A stretch of DNA of 5,762 bases, taken from assembly GCA_030835065.1 (NCBI GenBank), contig JAUQWR010000179.1, positions 1 through 5,762 on the forward strand. The letters are read 5' to 3'. Within the stretch, counting starts at the first letter, position 1. Each line of letters starts with the position of its first letter. The position numbers and the translations under genes were made by a program. This document shows, one piece after another, positions 1 to 5,762 of this stretch. Source of the DNA: Candidatus Kapaibacterium sp. (GTDB lineage Bacteria; Bacteroidota; Ignavibacteria; Kapaibacteriales; UBA2268). The notes under the pieces are model-generated. The model was not told the origin of the DNA, did not search any database, and saw nothing but the letters and a program-made list of their open reading frames with translations.

Positions 1-1294
1 ATTTTTCACCTTGAGGAGTGAAAAGTTCACGATTGATGCCATTATGAATTACTTGAATTTTGTTTGGATCAACACCAGACTCAATAAAACAGTTTCTGGA
101 GTAATTTGATGGAGTCCATACTTCAAAACATGATTCAAATATTTTAAGAAAATCTACAGGTATTTGAGAATACTCCCAAGGTTGCATTACAATCCATTTT
201 GCACCTTTAGGTGGATCGGATTTAGGAGGCCACTGATGTCTAATCCATACATATGGAAGTTTTGCTATATCATCATCAACGTCTGATTTGAATCTGATAT
301 CCTGCTCTCGTAATTTGAGGTATTTGGGATTGTCTGCAGCAGAAAAAGTATCATTTTCGTATGGTATAATAGTAAGATTGGCAGCAGCCGAATCAATAAT
401 ATTACTACAATGTTCTCTATTAATAAGTGCCAGGGAGTGATAGACAAATTGAGAGCCTTCCCAAACAATATTAAGTTGTGGTTTTGATTTAGAATCAATA
501 AAATGATTGAAGTTGATAATCTCGTTTAGAAGACTAGCATCAAATTCATTTTCATCATCATTATCAATTTGTTCATATATAATATCTTCAAATGCTTCAG
601 GTTGAACATCCGAATAGTCGGATGTTTGAGATAATTCAGAAAAATCAAAAATTGATTTTTCGAGTGCATTAGAATTAAAACTTGTATAAAAATCGTCAAC
701 AATTTCTTTTTTTCTGGCTTTTATTGTCATATTGAGATTAATAAATCCCTTGTCTTGGGGATAATCTTCTTCTCTAATTTCTAATACTTCGCAGTCTAAA
801 GAGTTTAATTTAGCGCTAATACTATGTTCGTCGAAAGCAACGCAATGATAGTCGCCGGGATTAGTTTGGCCTCCAAATATCATATAAGAAGCAATATCAG
901 CATTCCAAGCACCAGAAATATAAGCTTTAGCTTGAAGTTTGAGTGAAGGACAACGAATAATAATTTCACCACCAGGCTTTAATACTCTAATCCATTCTTT
1001 AAGCACATTCATTGTTTCTCTATGGGAAAAATGCTCTAAAACATCGCTAGCAAGAATAATATCAACAGAATTATCATCTAGAACGAGTTTTCGAATATCC
1101 ATGAATACAACTCTATCGTCATCGCTAAAGATATCGATATTGATAAAACCTTCGCGTATGTCTTTACCGCAGCCTAAGTTTAGATACACTTGCTCAGGCA
1201 AAGGGTTTGGCAATACACCTTTAGCTTTTTTATTGGAAAAGCCATGAGGAATATCTTCCTCAAGTTTTAATCTATTCAATGGACTATCAAACAT
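1..1294 (-). CDS. Methyltransferase-glycosyltransferase fusion protein, N-terminal part (cut by left edge)
   Basis: The frame is open from an ATG at 1294 to the left edge, giving 431 codons without a stop. Residues 36-195 look like a class I SAM-dependent methyltransferase of the Methyltransf_11 type. Motif I is LNLGCGKDI (38-46), the likely ribose-binding acidic residue is D54 in NIDI, and the later motifs are DIILASDVLEHF (78-89) and LKPGGEIII (105-113). An acidic, low-complexity linker follows (about 200-270). From 274 the protein resembles the N-terminal half of GT-B (GT4-like) glycosyltransferases: IVWEGSQFVYHSLALINRE (276-294), RHQWPP (352-357), QPWEYSQIP (371-379), VWTPSNYSR (392-400) and IHNGIN (416-421). 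The nucleotide-sugar-binding half lies beyond the edge. Similar fusions are known in bacterial surface-glycan loci. Inferred role: cytoplasmic glycan or glycoprotein assembly with sugar methylation; acceptor and sugar are unknown. The start has no strong Shine-Dalgarno but sits in TAAAATG. Domain calls are fairly secure, substrate is not. Confidence 0.88.
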   Translation of the reverse strand, partial: MFDSPLNRLKLEEDIPHGFSNKKAKGVLPNPLPEQVYLNLGCGKDIREGFINIDIFSDDDRVVFMDIRKLVLDDNSVDIILASDVLEHFSHRETMNVLKEWIRVLKPGGEIIIRCPSLKLQAKAYISGAWNADIASYMIFGGQTNPGDYHCVAFDEHSISAKLNSLDCEVLEIREEDYPQDKGFINLNMTIKARKKEIVDDFYTSFNSNALEKSIFDFSELSQTSDYSDVQPEAFEDIIYEQIDNDDENEFDASLLNEIINFNHFIDSKSKPQLNIVWEGSQFVYHSLALINREHCSNIIDSAAANLTIIPYENDTFSAADNPKYLKLREQDIRFKSDVDDDIAKLPYVWIRHQWPPKSDPPKGAKWIVMQPWEYSQIPVDFLKIFESCFEVWTPSNYSRNCFIESGVDPNKIQVIHNGINRELFTPQGEK

Positions 1295-1332
1295 TTTAAC
1301 ACACCATAAAATTAATTTTTAAATTAATTTAG

Positions 1333-1341
1333 CAAATTTTA
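1333..1341 (-). promoter_or_regulatory. Possible -7/-10 element for the methyltransferase-glycosyltransferase gene
   Basis: On the minus strand this reads TAAAATTTG. It resembles both the Bacteroidota -7 box (TAnnTTTG, here with one extra base) and a sigma-70 -10 box (TAAAAT). It lies 38 bases upstream of the ATG at 1294 and downstream of the terminator that closes the preceding operon, so the gene needs a promoter in this gap. No convincing -33/-35 element is visible. This is a tentative call made by position and similarity only. Confidence 0.25.
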
Positions 1342-1387
1342 TGCCGTAAGAGTAATATATCTAAAATTAGCTAATTAATAAAAAAAA

Positions 1388-1407
1388 ACGTGCCTTTTGT
1401 GGCACGT
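1388..1407 (-). terminator. Intrinsic terminator of the two-gene exported-protein operon
   Basis: A perfect 7-bp stem, ACGTGCC paired with GGCACGT, encloses a 6-base loop. Read on the minus strand it is followed at once by a run of eight T (1388-1381, the last of which is the base of the stem) and further T/A-rich sequence. It begins 6 bases past the stop codon of the 163-aa gene. The other strand lacks a T-run, so it should act leftward only and separate this operon from the methyltransferase-glycosyltransferase gene. Confidence 0.88.
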
Positions 1408-1413
1408 AAAAAT

Positions 1414-1905
1414 TTAATTTGTAAGTCTTAAATAATAATCATCAGCGAGTTTTTTCATTTTCTGACACCATTGGTCGGGAGCCTCTCCGGTACAAACAGT
1501 ACCATTGAGTGCTTTTTCATCGACAAATTTGTCAGAAATAACGAAGAAACTCCAATCAAGATGCTTACTTTTATCAGATTTTGTAGATTCGTCAAAACCT
1601 CTACGTACAGCAAAAAATAATTTACCATCTTTGAAATAATATTGGCTGGTGACTCGACACTGAGATAGAAAAATATCTTCTTCAATTTTAAGAAGCTTTC
1701 CATCTCTAAAATAGCCAGTAAGAGAACCACCTCCATCAGTCATTTGCATCATAAATTCTTCATTATTCAAAATAACTTTTTCATAATTCTTGAATTTATC
1801 TATTTCGATAATATCTTTTTTTAGTTGCTTTAATTCATCTTTTTGAGTGAAAGCAGAAAGGACTAAAGCAATAAAAACGATAAATAACTTAGTTGACTTA
1901 TTCAT
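1414..1905 (-). CDS. Small exported protein with two DGKL beta-hairpin repeats, function unknown
   Basis: This 163-aa protein matches no family I can name. Residues 1-20 form a signal peptide (K3/K6 n-region, then a hydrophobic run LFIVFIALVLSAF), with likely cleavage just before or near Q21. There is no lipobox cysteine, so it is probably periplasmic or secreted. The mature part holds two similar segments 25 residues apart, GYFRDGKLLKI (64-74) and YYFKDGKLFFAV (89-100). They resemble the strand-turn-strand units of MORN-2/YwqK-like or other beta-meander proteins. A glycine run (GGG, 58-60) precedes the first. Three cysteines (C83, C138, C147) could allow one disulfide in the exported protein. 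The start overlaps the end of the upstream coiled-coil gene by 8 bp (ATGAATAA) and has no clear Shine-Dalgarno, which suggests translational coupling. The gene is followed by a strong terminator. The reading frame is well supported; the function is not. Confidence 0.85.
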   Translation of the reverse strand: MNKSTKLFIVFIALVLSAFTQKDELKQLKKDIIEIDKFKNYEKVILNNEEFMMQMTDGGGSLTGYFRDGKLLKIEEDIFLSQCRVTSQYYFKDGKLFFAVRRGFDESTKSDKSKHLDWSFFVISDKFVDEKALNGTVCTGEAPDQWCQKMKKLADDYYLRLTN

Positions 1906-2332
1906 TTTTTGGTTTTACCATTGATTTAAGTTCTTGAATTTCTTTTTTAAGACTTTGAATTTCATTTTTTAAATTATTAATTTTTTCAGAATTTTGAGAT
2001 TTAAGGTCATTACCTTGCTTTTTCATCTCTTTATATTTTTTGCTGTTTTCTTTTCTTTGTTCAGCTTTTAGTTTTGCAATTTCTTTTCGAGCATTTGCAA
2101 TTTCTTTTTCAGCTTCTCTGATTTTTTCTTTGTTCTTATCAATTTTATTGACGAGCTTATCTACTTGTTTTTCAGTATTAGCAGTTGTTACTTTTTTCTT
2201 TTTCGATGATACTTTGACAGTTTTAGATTTTGAAGTATCGATTGTAGTTGATTTTTGAGTCGAATCAGCAGCTAAAAGACTAGAAACTGCAAAAAAAGAA
2301 AATGCAGTGATAGTAATCATAATTTTTTTCAT
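1898..2332 (-). CDS. Exported Lys-rich coiled-coil protein, function unknown
   Basis: This 144-aa protein has a clear signal peptide (MKKIMITITAFSFFAVSSLLA, with cleavage probably near A21/A22). A Ser/Thr/Lys-rich spacer with a basic patch (KKKK, 44-47) follows. The rest is almost wholly predicted coiled coil. The first segment keeps a/d heptad spacing from V57 to L88 (V57, I64, I71, I78 and I85 in a; L60, A74, A81 and L88 in d). A charged stretch shifts the register, and a second segment runs I118, L121, I125, L128, I132, L135. It has no cysteine. A strong Shine-Dalgarno supports the start. The protein is probably periplasmic or envelope-associated and oligomeric, by inference from composition. 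It is the first gene of an operon with the overlapping 163-aa gene and is divergent from the large T9SS protein gene. Coiled coils give misleading database hits, so no family name is offered. Confidence 0.87.
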   Translation of the reverse strand: MKKIMITITAFSFFAVSSLLAADSTQKSTTIDTSKSKTVKVSSKKKKVTTANTEKQVDKLVNKIDKNKEKIREAEKEIANARKEIAKLKAEQRKENSKKYKEMKKQGNDLKSQNSEKINNLKNEIQSLKKEIQELKSMVKPKNE

Positions 2333-2442
2333 AATAATCCTCCTTGTGAAAACATTTACAGATAAAATTAATAAAAAAAATTAAAATAAGTAGTAACTTT
2401 TTTGCGAAATATAATGTCTATATTATAGCACTAAGGAAAAAT
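2333..2442. promoter_or_regulatory. Divergent promoter region between the coiled-coil operon and the T9SS protein gene
   Basis: These 110 bases separate two divergent starts, so promoters for both directions must lie here or inside the flanking genes. The region is very A/T-rich. It contains an inverted repeat, TATAAT (2410-2415), six bases, ATTATA (2422-2427), which places a consensus-like -10 hexamer on each strand. No good -35 box lies 17 bases upstream of either, and no clean Bacteroidota TAnnTTTG box is present (TATATTTC on the minus strand at 2415-2408 is the nearest). The region as a regulatory gap is secure from gene layout; the exact promoters are not. Confidence 0.5.
2339..2345 (-). 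promoter_or_regulatory. Strong Shine-Dalgarno of the coiled-coil protein gene
   Basis: The minus strand reads AAGGAGG followed by a 6-base spacer and ATG at 2332. This near-perfect match fixes the start. It is also notable because many Bacteroidota genes lack such sites; the methyltransferase gene in this window does. Confidence 0.88.
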
Positions 2443-5004
2443 ATGGAGAATAAAATGAGAAAGTTGATAGTCCTTTTTTGTTTTATAATTATTGCAGCCT
2501 CTGCTAGTGGACAAAAGAAGATAAAATGGACTGAAATGAAAGGTCCAATTTTTGCTAATATTGAAACAGATGTTGTTTTGCCGGAAAATTGTAAATTATC
2601 TTCTGGAAAAGTTGAAGCCAGCTACGATAGTGGAGAATCTTGGAGATTGGTAGGGACAAAATGTACCAATGACTCTAAATTAATAATCTATAGTCCAAAC
2701 GATAGTGAGAAAATTAAATTAAGATATATACAAGAAAAAAACATATACCCTAGATATAAAAATAAACAAATCATAAGTAGCAATTCAAATTATTCTCAAA
2801 TATACAAGACATTGTTTTGCAGCAATGGTGATTATTATGTTGTAGGTGTTAATAATGGAATTTTGCCTGTGATTGACTTTTATCCAGAAAAAAGGTATGA
2901 ATATGTTTATATTATACTTTTTGATAAATTTAATAAGGTAAAAAATCATGCAATAATGTCACATCCTCTTGAAACTTTTGGGAATCAAATAGTACCAAGA
3001 GATTATATTTTGGACAAAAATGATCAATTGCATTTATTAATTACTTTTAGAGATAGAATAAAGGTTGGTAATCTTGAATATAAAAGTAAAAACAGTAATG
3101 ATTGCTTGCTCTATGTTAATTTCGACTTGAATTTGAATGTAAAAGATTCATATAAATTTGAAGGATTGTATTTTTTAAATTCTTCACAACTTACTGTTGA
3201 TATAAATTGCAACCCAATATTTATGATTAATTGCAGTAGTTCGAATCTGGAATTTAAAGGAAAAAATATTCAAATATCTGGAAGTACATATGTTTTATTA
3301 AAGTTTAAAAATATGAATGAAGATAAGTTCATATTCAAAACTCTAAGTACATCTAATAATCCAACAAATGCAGTAAAAAAAGGGAAACTTTTTTCAGTAA
3401 GCAATAATAAAAATATATTGATTGTAAATTCTTTTGGTCGATGTACTTATGATGATAAAGAATTAATTGATGATTCAAATAATTCTAATAAATATTGTAT
3501 AAATTATATTGTTATCGATAATGATTTAAATCTTATTAACAATAAATATTATAGTTGTGATGAAAAATTAGATTACCATGACGCAGTTTTAAGCAAAGAT
3601 AACGACCTATATATATGTGGTATTGCAAAAGGAAAACTTGATTGTGGAAAACATAGGATATTAGATGCTACGAGCAGGGAATATTGTTTTTTGATGAAAT
3701 TTAATAATAGTGGAATTATTGAAAATCTTGAAAAATTGGGTTGGAGTAACTATAGCTATTATAATACACAATTATATATAGATAAAGAAACAAATCTTTA
3801 TTTTATAAATAAAGTAAATAAATTTACAAGTAAATTGACCGATTTTACACCAGAAATTGGTAGTTTTTATATAAGTAAATATAATGAAAAATTTGAGGAA
3901 TTATGGTCTTTGAAATATAATAGGCCCTATTCATTTGCTATGTGGATAGATGACTTAAGTGTTGATAATAATGGATTAATGTATGTAGTAAATAATGATA
4001 ACAAGTTTTCAATAAATAATGTGAATTATGATTATTCTGCAGAAAATGTTAGTGCAAGTCTTGATATTTTCGAAATGGTGAAATCTGAAGATATAACGTA
4101 TGAATCTGATGAATTGCAGCTAATAAATCCAATCGTGTTCAATAATTCAAATTTTAGTTTAGAAACTACACAAGTTAATAATAAAGTTTTTAAATTTAAT
4201 GTAAAAAATATATCTAATAAGACAATAAATATTGAAAAATTTAGATTCAGCCCAAACGATGAAAGAGATATATTGATAAATTATTCTAAAAACGAATTAA
4301 AACCTCAAGAAAATGTTGTTATGAATTTATATATAGAAACTAAATCAAATGCTGAAATCTACGATACTTTGTTTATTACCTATGGTAATGGTTTTAAAGA
4401 AATAGCATGCCCTTTTTATTGTTATTTTTGTCTTCCTATTGAATATAATGAATATATTAATTTGGGTGATATAAAGCTTGAAAATGATACGATAATAGAA
4501 ATTGAATTAGCCGGAAAATTAGACAATTGCAAGAAAGAATTTTTGTATTTAAAATTAAATAATGAAAGTAATGATTGTAGAATATTGAATGATAATCTTG
4601 AGTTTCCGATAGGATATCCCATAAAAATTAAATTATTTTTGAATAGAAACATTAAGGGCTTTTATACTAATACTATTTTATTTGCCGATAATTACTTTGT
4701 GAACAATGCCATTGTTGATAGAAAATGTATGTTTGTGCTTAAAGCACTTAATAAAACGTCAGAATCGTCTGATGATAGATCTAGTGAGATATTGCCAAAT
4801 CCGGTTGATGAGTATTTTATTCTAAAAAATATTAATGAAATTATTGATTTTGATATTTATGATGTAACTGGAAGAATTGTAAAGCAAGTGAGATCTGCAG
4901 TCCCAAATCAAAAAGTAGATATATCTGAATTAAGATCCGGCTGCTATTATATCAAAATAAATAATGCAGAAAATAAGAAGTTTTATAAGTTCATAAAAAA
5001 TTAG
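2443..5004 (+). CDS. Large secreted protein: probable seven-bladed propeller, ASH-like domains and T9SS sorting domain
   Basis: This 853-aa protein begins with a signal peptide (hydrophobic 8-20, likely cleavage ASG|Q before Q24). Residues 25-98 form a small beta domain with YDSGESW (61-67). Residues 120-548 hold seven diverged repeats. Each has an N/D-rich turn and a hydrophobic strand (127-135, 192-200, 254-262, 321-329, 385-393, 448-456, 509-517, a spacing of 61-67). About 25 residues later comes a second strand of the type YxxxFD (such as YIILFDK, LLYVNFD, CFLMKFN, FYISKYN). This matches the layout of SBBP-like beta-propeller repeats. Residues 565-660 and 665-770 look like ASH/Ig-like beta domains. 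Residues 783-853 fit the T9SS type A sorting domain: LPNPVDEYF, FDIYDVTGRIV, VDISELRSGCYYIKI, ending in KFYKFIKN. Predicted path: Sec export, then T9SS release to the surface or medium with removal of the sorting domain. The ligand is unknown. I see no catalytic motif, so adhesion or binding is an inference. The gene is markedly A/T-rich and Asn/Lys/Ile-rich. Confidence 0.93.
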   Translation: MENKMRKLIVLFCFIIIAASASGQKKIKWTEMKGPIFANIETDVVLPENCKLSSGKVEASYDSGESWRLVGTKCTNDSKLIIYSPNDSEKIKLRYIQEKNIYPRYKNKQIISSNSNYSQIYKTLFCSNGDYYVVGVNNGILPVIDFYPEKRYEYVYIILFDKFNKVKNHAIMSHPLETFGNQIVPRDYILDKNDQLHLLITFRDRIKVGNLEYKSKNSNDCLLYVNFDLNLNVKDSYKFEGLYFLNSSQLTVDINCNPIFMINCSSSNLEFKGKNIQISGSTYVLLKFKNMNEDKFIFKTLSTSNNPTNAVKKGKLFSVSNNKNILIVNSFGRCTYDDKELIDDSNNSNKYCINYIVIDNDLNLINNKYYSCDEKLDYHDAVLSKDNDLYICGIAKGKLDCGKHRILDATSREYCFLMKFNNSGIIENLEKLGWSNYSYYNTQLYIDKETNLYFINKVNKFTSKLTDFTPEIGSFYISKYNEKFEELWSLKYNRPYSFAMWIDDLSVDNNGLMYVVNNDNKFSINNVNYDYSAENVSASLDIFEMVKSEDITYESDELQLINPIVFNNSNFSLETTQVNNKVFKFNVKNISNKTINIEKFRFSPNDERDILINYSKNELKPQENVVMNLYIETKSNAEIYDTLFITYGNGFKEIACPFYCYFCLPIEYNEYINLGDIKLENDTIIEIELAGKLDNCKKEFLYLKLNNESNDCRILNDNLEFPIGYPIKIKLFLNRNIKGFYTNTILFADNYFVNNAIVDRKCMFVLKALNKTSESSDDRSSEILPNPVDEYFILKNINEIIDFDIYDVTGRIVKQVRSAVPNQKVDISELRSGCYYIKINNAENKKFYKFIKN
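2445..2448 (+). promoter_or_regulatory. Ribosome-binding site for an alternative start at 2455
   Basis: GGAG lies inside the first codons of the annotated frame and stands 6 bases before a second in-frame ATG at 2455. Starting there gives MRKLIVLFCF, a more standard signal-peptide N-terminus. The upstream ATG at 2443 has its own AAGGA (2433-2437), 5 bases away. Either start is plausible; the difference is four residues of n-region. Confidence 0.5.
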
Positions 5005-5030
5005 AACAACAAATCCCTATCCAAAATTTA

Positions 5031-5052
5031 AAGCCGGCTGATGAGCCGGCTT
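5031..5052. terminator. Bidirectional intrinsic terminator between convergent genes
   Basis: A perfect 9-bp stem, AAGCCGGCT paired with AGCCGGCTT, closes on a 4-base loop (GATG). It lies between the stop of the T9SS protein gene (5004) and the stop of lon (5061, minus strand). The plus-strand side is followed by TTCTATTATATT and the minus-strand side by TTTAAATTTTGG. Both are U-rich but interrupted, so it can serve both genes. It is one of the few G/C-rich elements outside lon. Confidence 0.87.
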
Positions 5053-5060
5053 CTATTATA

Positions 5061-5762
5061 TTAATTAGTTTTCTTTTTTACAATCTGAGCTTGAGATTTC
5101 TTTTCTTCGCAAAAAACATGTGGTAATGCTTCAGAGATTGTCTTGACAAAAACAATTTCGAGTTTTGATTTTACAGTTTCGTCAATATCAATCACATCTC
5201 TTTTGTTTTCAAATGGCACAAGAACTTTTTTAATTCCCATGCGTTTAGCAGCAAGAAGCTTTTCTTTGAGCCCACCGATAGGCAATACATTTCCACGAAG
5301 AGTAATTTCGCCGGTCATGGCTACATCACCTTTTACTTTTTTGCCGGTAGCAGCGGATATTAAGGCGATAGTCATTGTTATTCCTGCAGAAGGTCCATCT
5401 TTGGGAATAGCTCCTTCGGGCACGTGAATGTGAATTTCACGTTTTTTGTTGAAATCTTCCGGAACGCCTAAAGATTTATGGTTGGAACGAATGTAAGAGA
5501 GAGAAGCCACGGCAGACTCTTTCATTACTTCGCCGAGCTTGCCTGTTAGAGTTAGTTTTTCTGCGCCAGGCATAATAGTGACTTCAACCGGAAGAATATC
5601 ACCACCTACGCTGGTCCAAGCCAAACCAGTAACTACACCGACTTTGTCTGCTAATTCTTCTTTTTTGTCTCTATATTTTGGAGCTTTCAAATAAGATTCA
5701 ACTTTAGAAGCATCAATTTTTATTTTTTTATTTTTAAATGATTTGTAAAAATTACTATCATC
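5061..5762 (-). CDS. lon: ATP-dependent protease Lon (LonA type), C-terminal part (cut by right edge)
   Basis: The frame is open from the right edge to the stop at 5061, giving 233 residues, about the last quarter to third of a full Lon (usually near 800 aa). The first 30 or so residues (ending VESYLKAPKYR) belong to the end of the AAA+ alpha-helical subdomain. The rest is the Lon proteolytic domain. The Ser-Lys catalytic dyad is present: Ser in PKDGPSAGI (fragment residue 125, codon 5388-5390) and Lys 43 residues later in GGLKEKLLAAKR (residue 168), the same spacing as in E. coli Lon. HIHVPEGA and MTGEITLRGNVLPIGG are further family signatures. It ends with a short Lys-rich tail. Lon is a cytoplasmic homohexameric AAA+ protease that degrades misfolded and regulatory proteins. 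The ATPase part and true start lie outside the window; a TTG at 5690 is internal, not the start. Base composition is clearly richer in G/C than the neighbouring T9SS gene. Confidence 0.97.
   Translation of the reverse strand, partial: DDSNFYKSFKNKKIKIDASKVESYLKAPKYRDKKEELADKVGVVTGLAWTSVGGDILPVEVTIMPGAEKLTLTGKLGEVMKESAVASLSYIRSNHKSLGVPEDFNKKREIHIHVPEGAIPKDGPSAGITMTIALISAATGKKVKGDVAMTGEITLRGNVLPIGGLKEKLLAAKRMGIKKVLVPFENKRDVIDIDETVKSKLEIVFVKTISEALPHVFCEEKKSQAQIVKKKTN

Noticed and set aside
265..498. 77-aa open frame on the minus strand
   Set aside because: It overlaps the glycosyltransferase part of the fusion gene in another frame; the fusion frame carries the conserved motifs.
939..1247. 102-aa open frame on the plus strand
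   Set aside because: It lies wholly antisense to the methyltransferase domain, whose SAM motifs are clear, and it has no ribosome-binding site or recognisable family.
1296..1307. Three-codon upstream frame (ATG GTG TGT TAA) before the methyltransferase start
   Set aside because: It is too short to distinguish from chance and has no ribosome-binding site; I saw no attenuator structure around it.
1455..1736. 93-aa minus-strand frame inside the 163-aa gene
   Set aside because: It is an alternative frame of the exported-protein gene. The larger frame has a signal peptide, repeats and coupling to the upstream gene.
2040..2258. Phe/Ser-rich 72-aa plus-strand frame that looks like a membrane protein
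   Set aside because: It is the antisense image of Lys/Glu-rich coiled-coil codons (AAA and GAA read as TTT and TTC), a common artefact.
2464..2481. Cys13 in the T9SS protein signal sequence as a lipoprotein cysteine
   Set aside because: It sits within the hydrophobic core without a lipobox (L-[AST]-[GA]-C), and the protein has a T9SS sorting domain with a normal cleavage site before Q24.
4422..4652. 76-aa minus-strand frame
   Set aside because: It is antisense to the second ASH-like domain of the T9SS protein and has no independent support.
5143..5427. 94-aa plus-strand frame
   Set aside because: It is antisense to the Lon proteolytic domain, which is identified beyond doubt.
5688..5690. 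TTG as the start of a short, free-standing Lon protease domain
   Set aside because: The frame stays open to the right edge and the upstream residues (such as KIDASKVESY) fit the end of the Lon AAA+ module, so this Leu codon is internal.
1..5762. CRISPR array, tRNA, rRNA, insertion sequence or phage genes
   Set aside because: I found no regularly spaced direct repeats, no cloverleaf-like segment, no transposase or integrase motifs and no terminal inverted repeats.

Overview
This AT-rich window most likely comes from a member of the Bacteroidota/Chlorobiota-Ignavibacteria (FCB) group. The main evidence is a large secreted protein at 2443-5004 that ends in a type IX secretion (T9SS) C-terminal sorting domain. 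Signal peptides with a cleavage site before Gln, and starts of the form TAAAATG, fit the same assignment. The species cannot be named from the window.

Layout, left to right. (1) 1-1294, minus strand: the N-terminal 431 codons of a cytoplasmic two-domain enzyme, a SAM-dependent methyltransferase followed by a GT4-like glycosyltransferase, cut by the left edge. (2) 1295-1413: a short intergenic stretch with AT palindromes and an intrinsic terminator for the next genes. (3) 1414-2332, minus strand: a two-gene operon for small exported proteins, a Lys-rich coiled-coil protein (144 aa) followed, with an 8-bp ATGAATAA overlap, by a 163-aa protein with two DGKL beta-hairpin repeats. Neither belongs to a family I can name. 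(4) 2333-2442: a divergent promoter region. (5) 2443-5004, plus strand: the 853-aa T9SS cargo protein. I read it as a signal peptide, a small beta domain, seven repeats of 61-67 residues that probably form a seven-bladed beta-propeller, two ASH/Ig-like beta domains and the sorting domain. (6) 5005-5060: a bidirectional terminator between convergent genes. (7) 5061-5762, minus strand: the C-terminal 233 residues of the ATP-dependent protease Lon, with both catalytic residues, cut by the right edge.

The window joins housekeeping functions (lon) and surface-glycan functions (methyltransferase-glycosyltransferase) to an accessory cell-envelope block at 1414-5004. The two exported-protein genes and the T9SS protein gene are divergent and share one 110-bp regulatory gap. 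Co-regulation is possible but unproven. I see no CRISPR array, tRNA, rRNA, insertion sequence or clear phage or defence gene. The least described parts are the degenerate seven-repeat propeller protein and the overlapping coiled-coil/DGKL-repeat gene pair.
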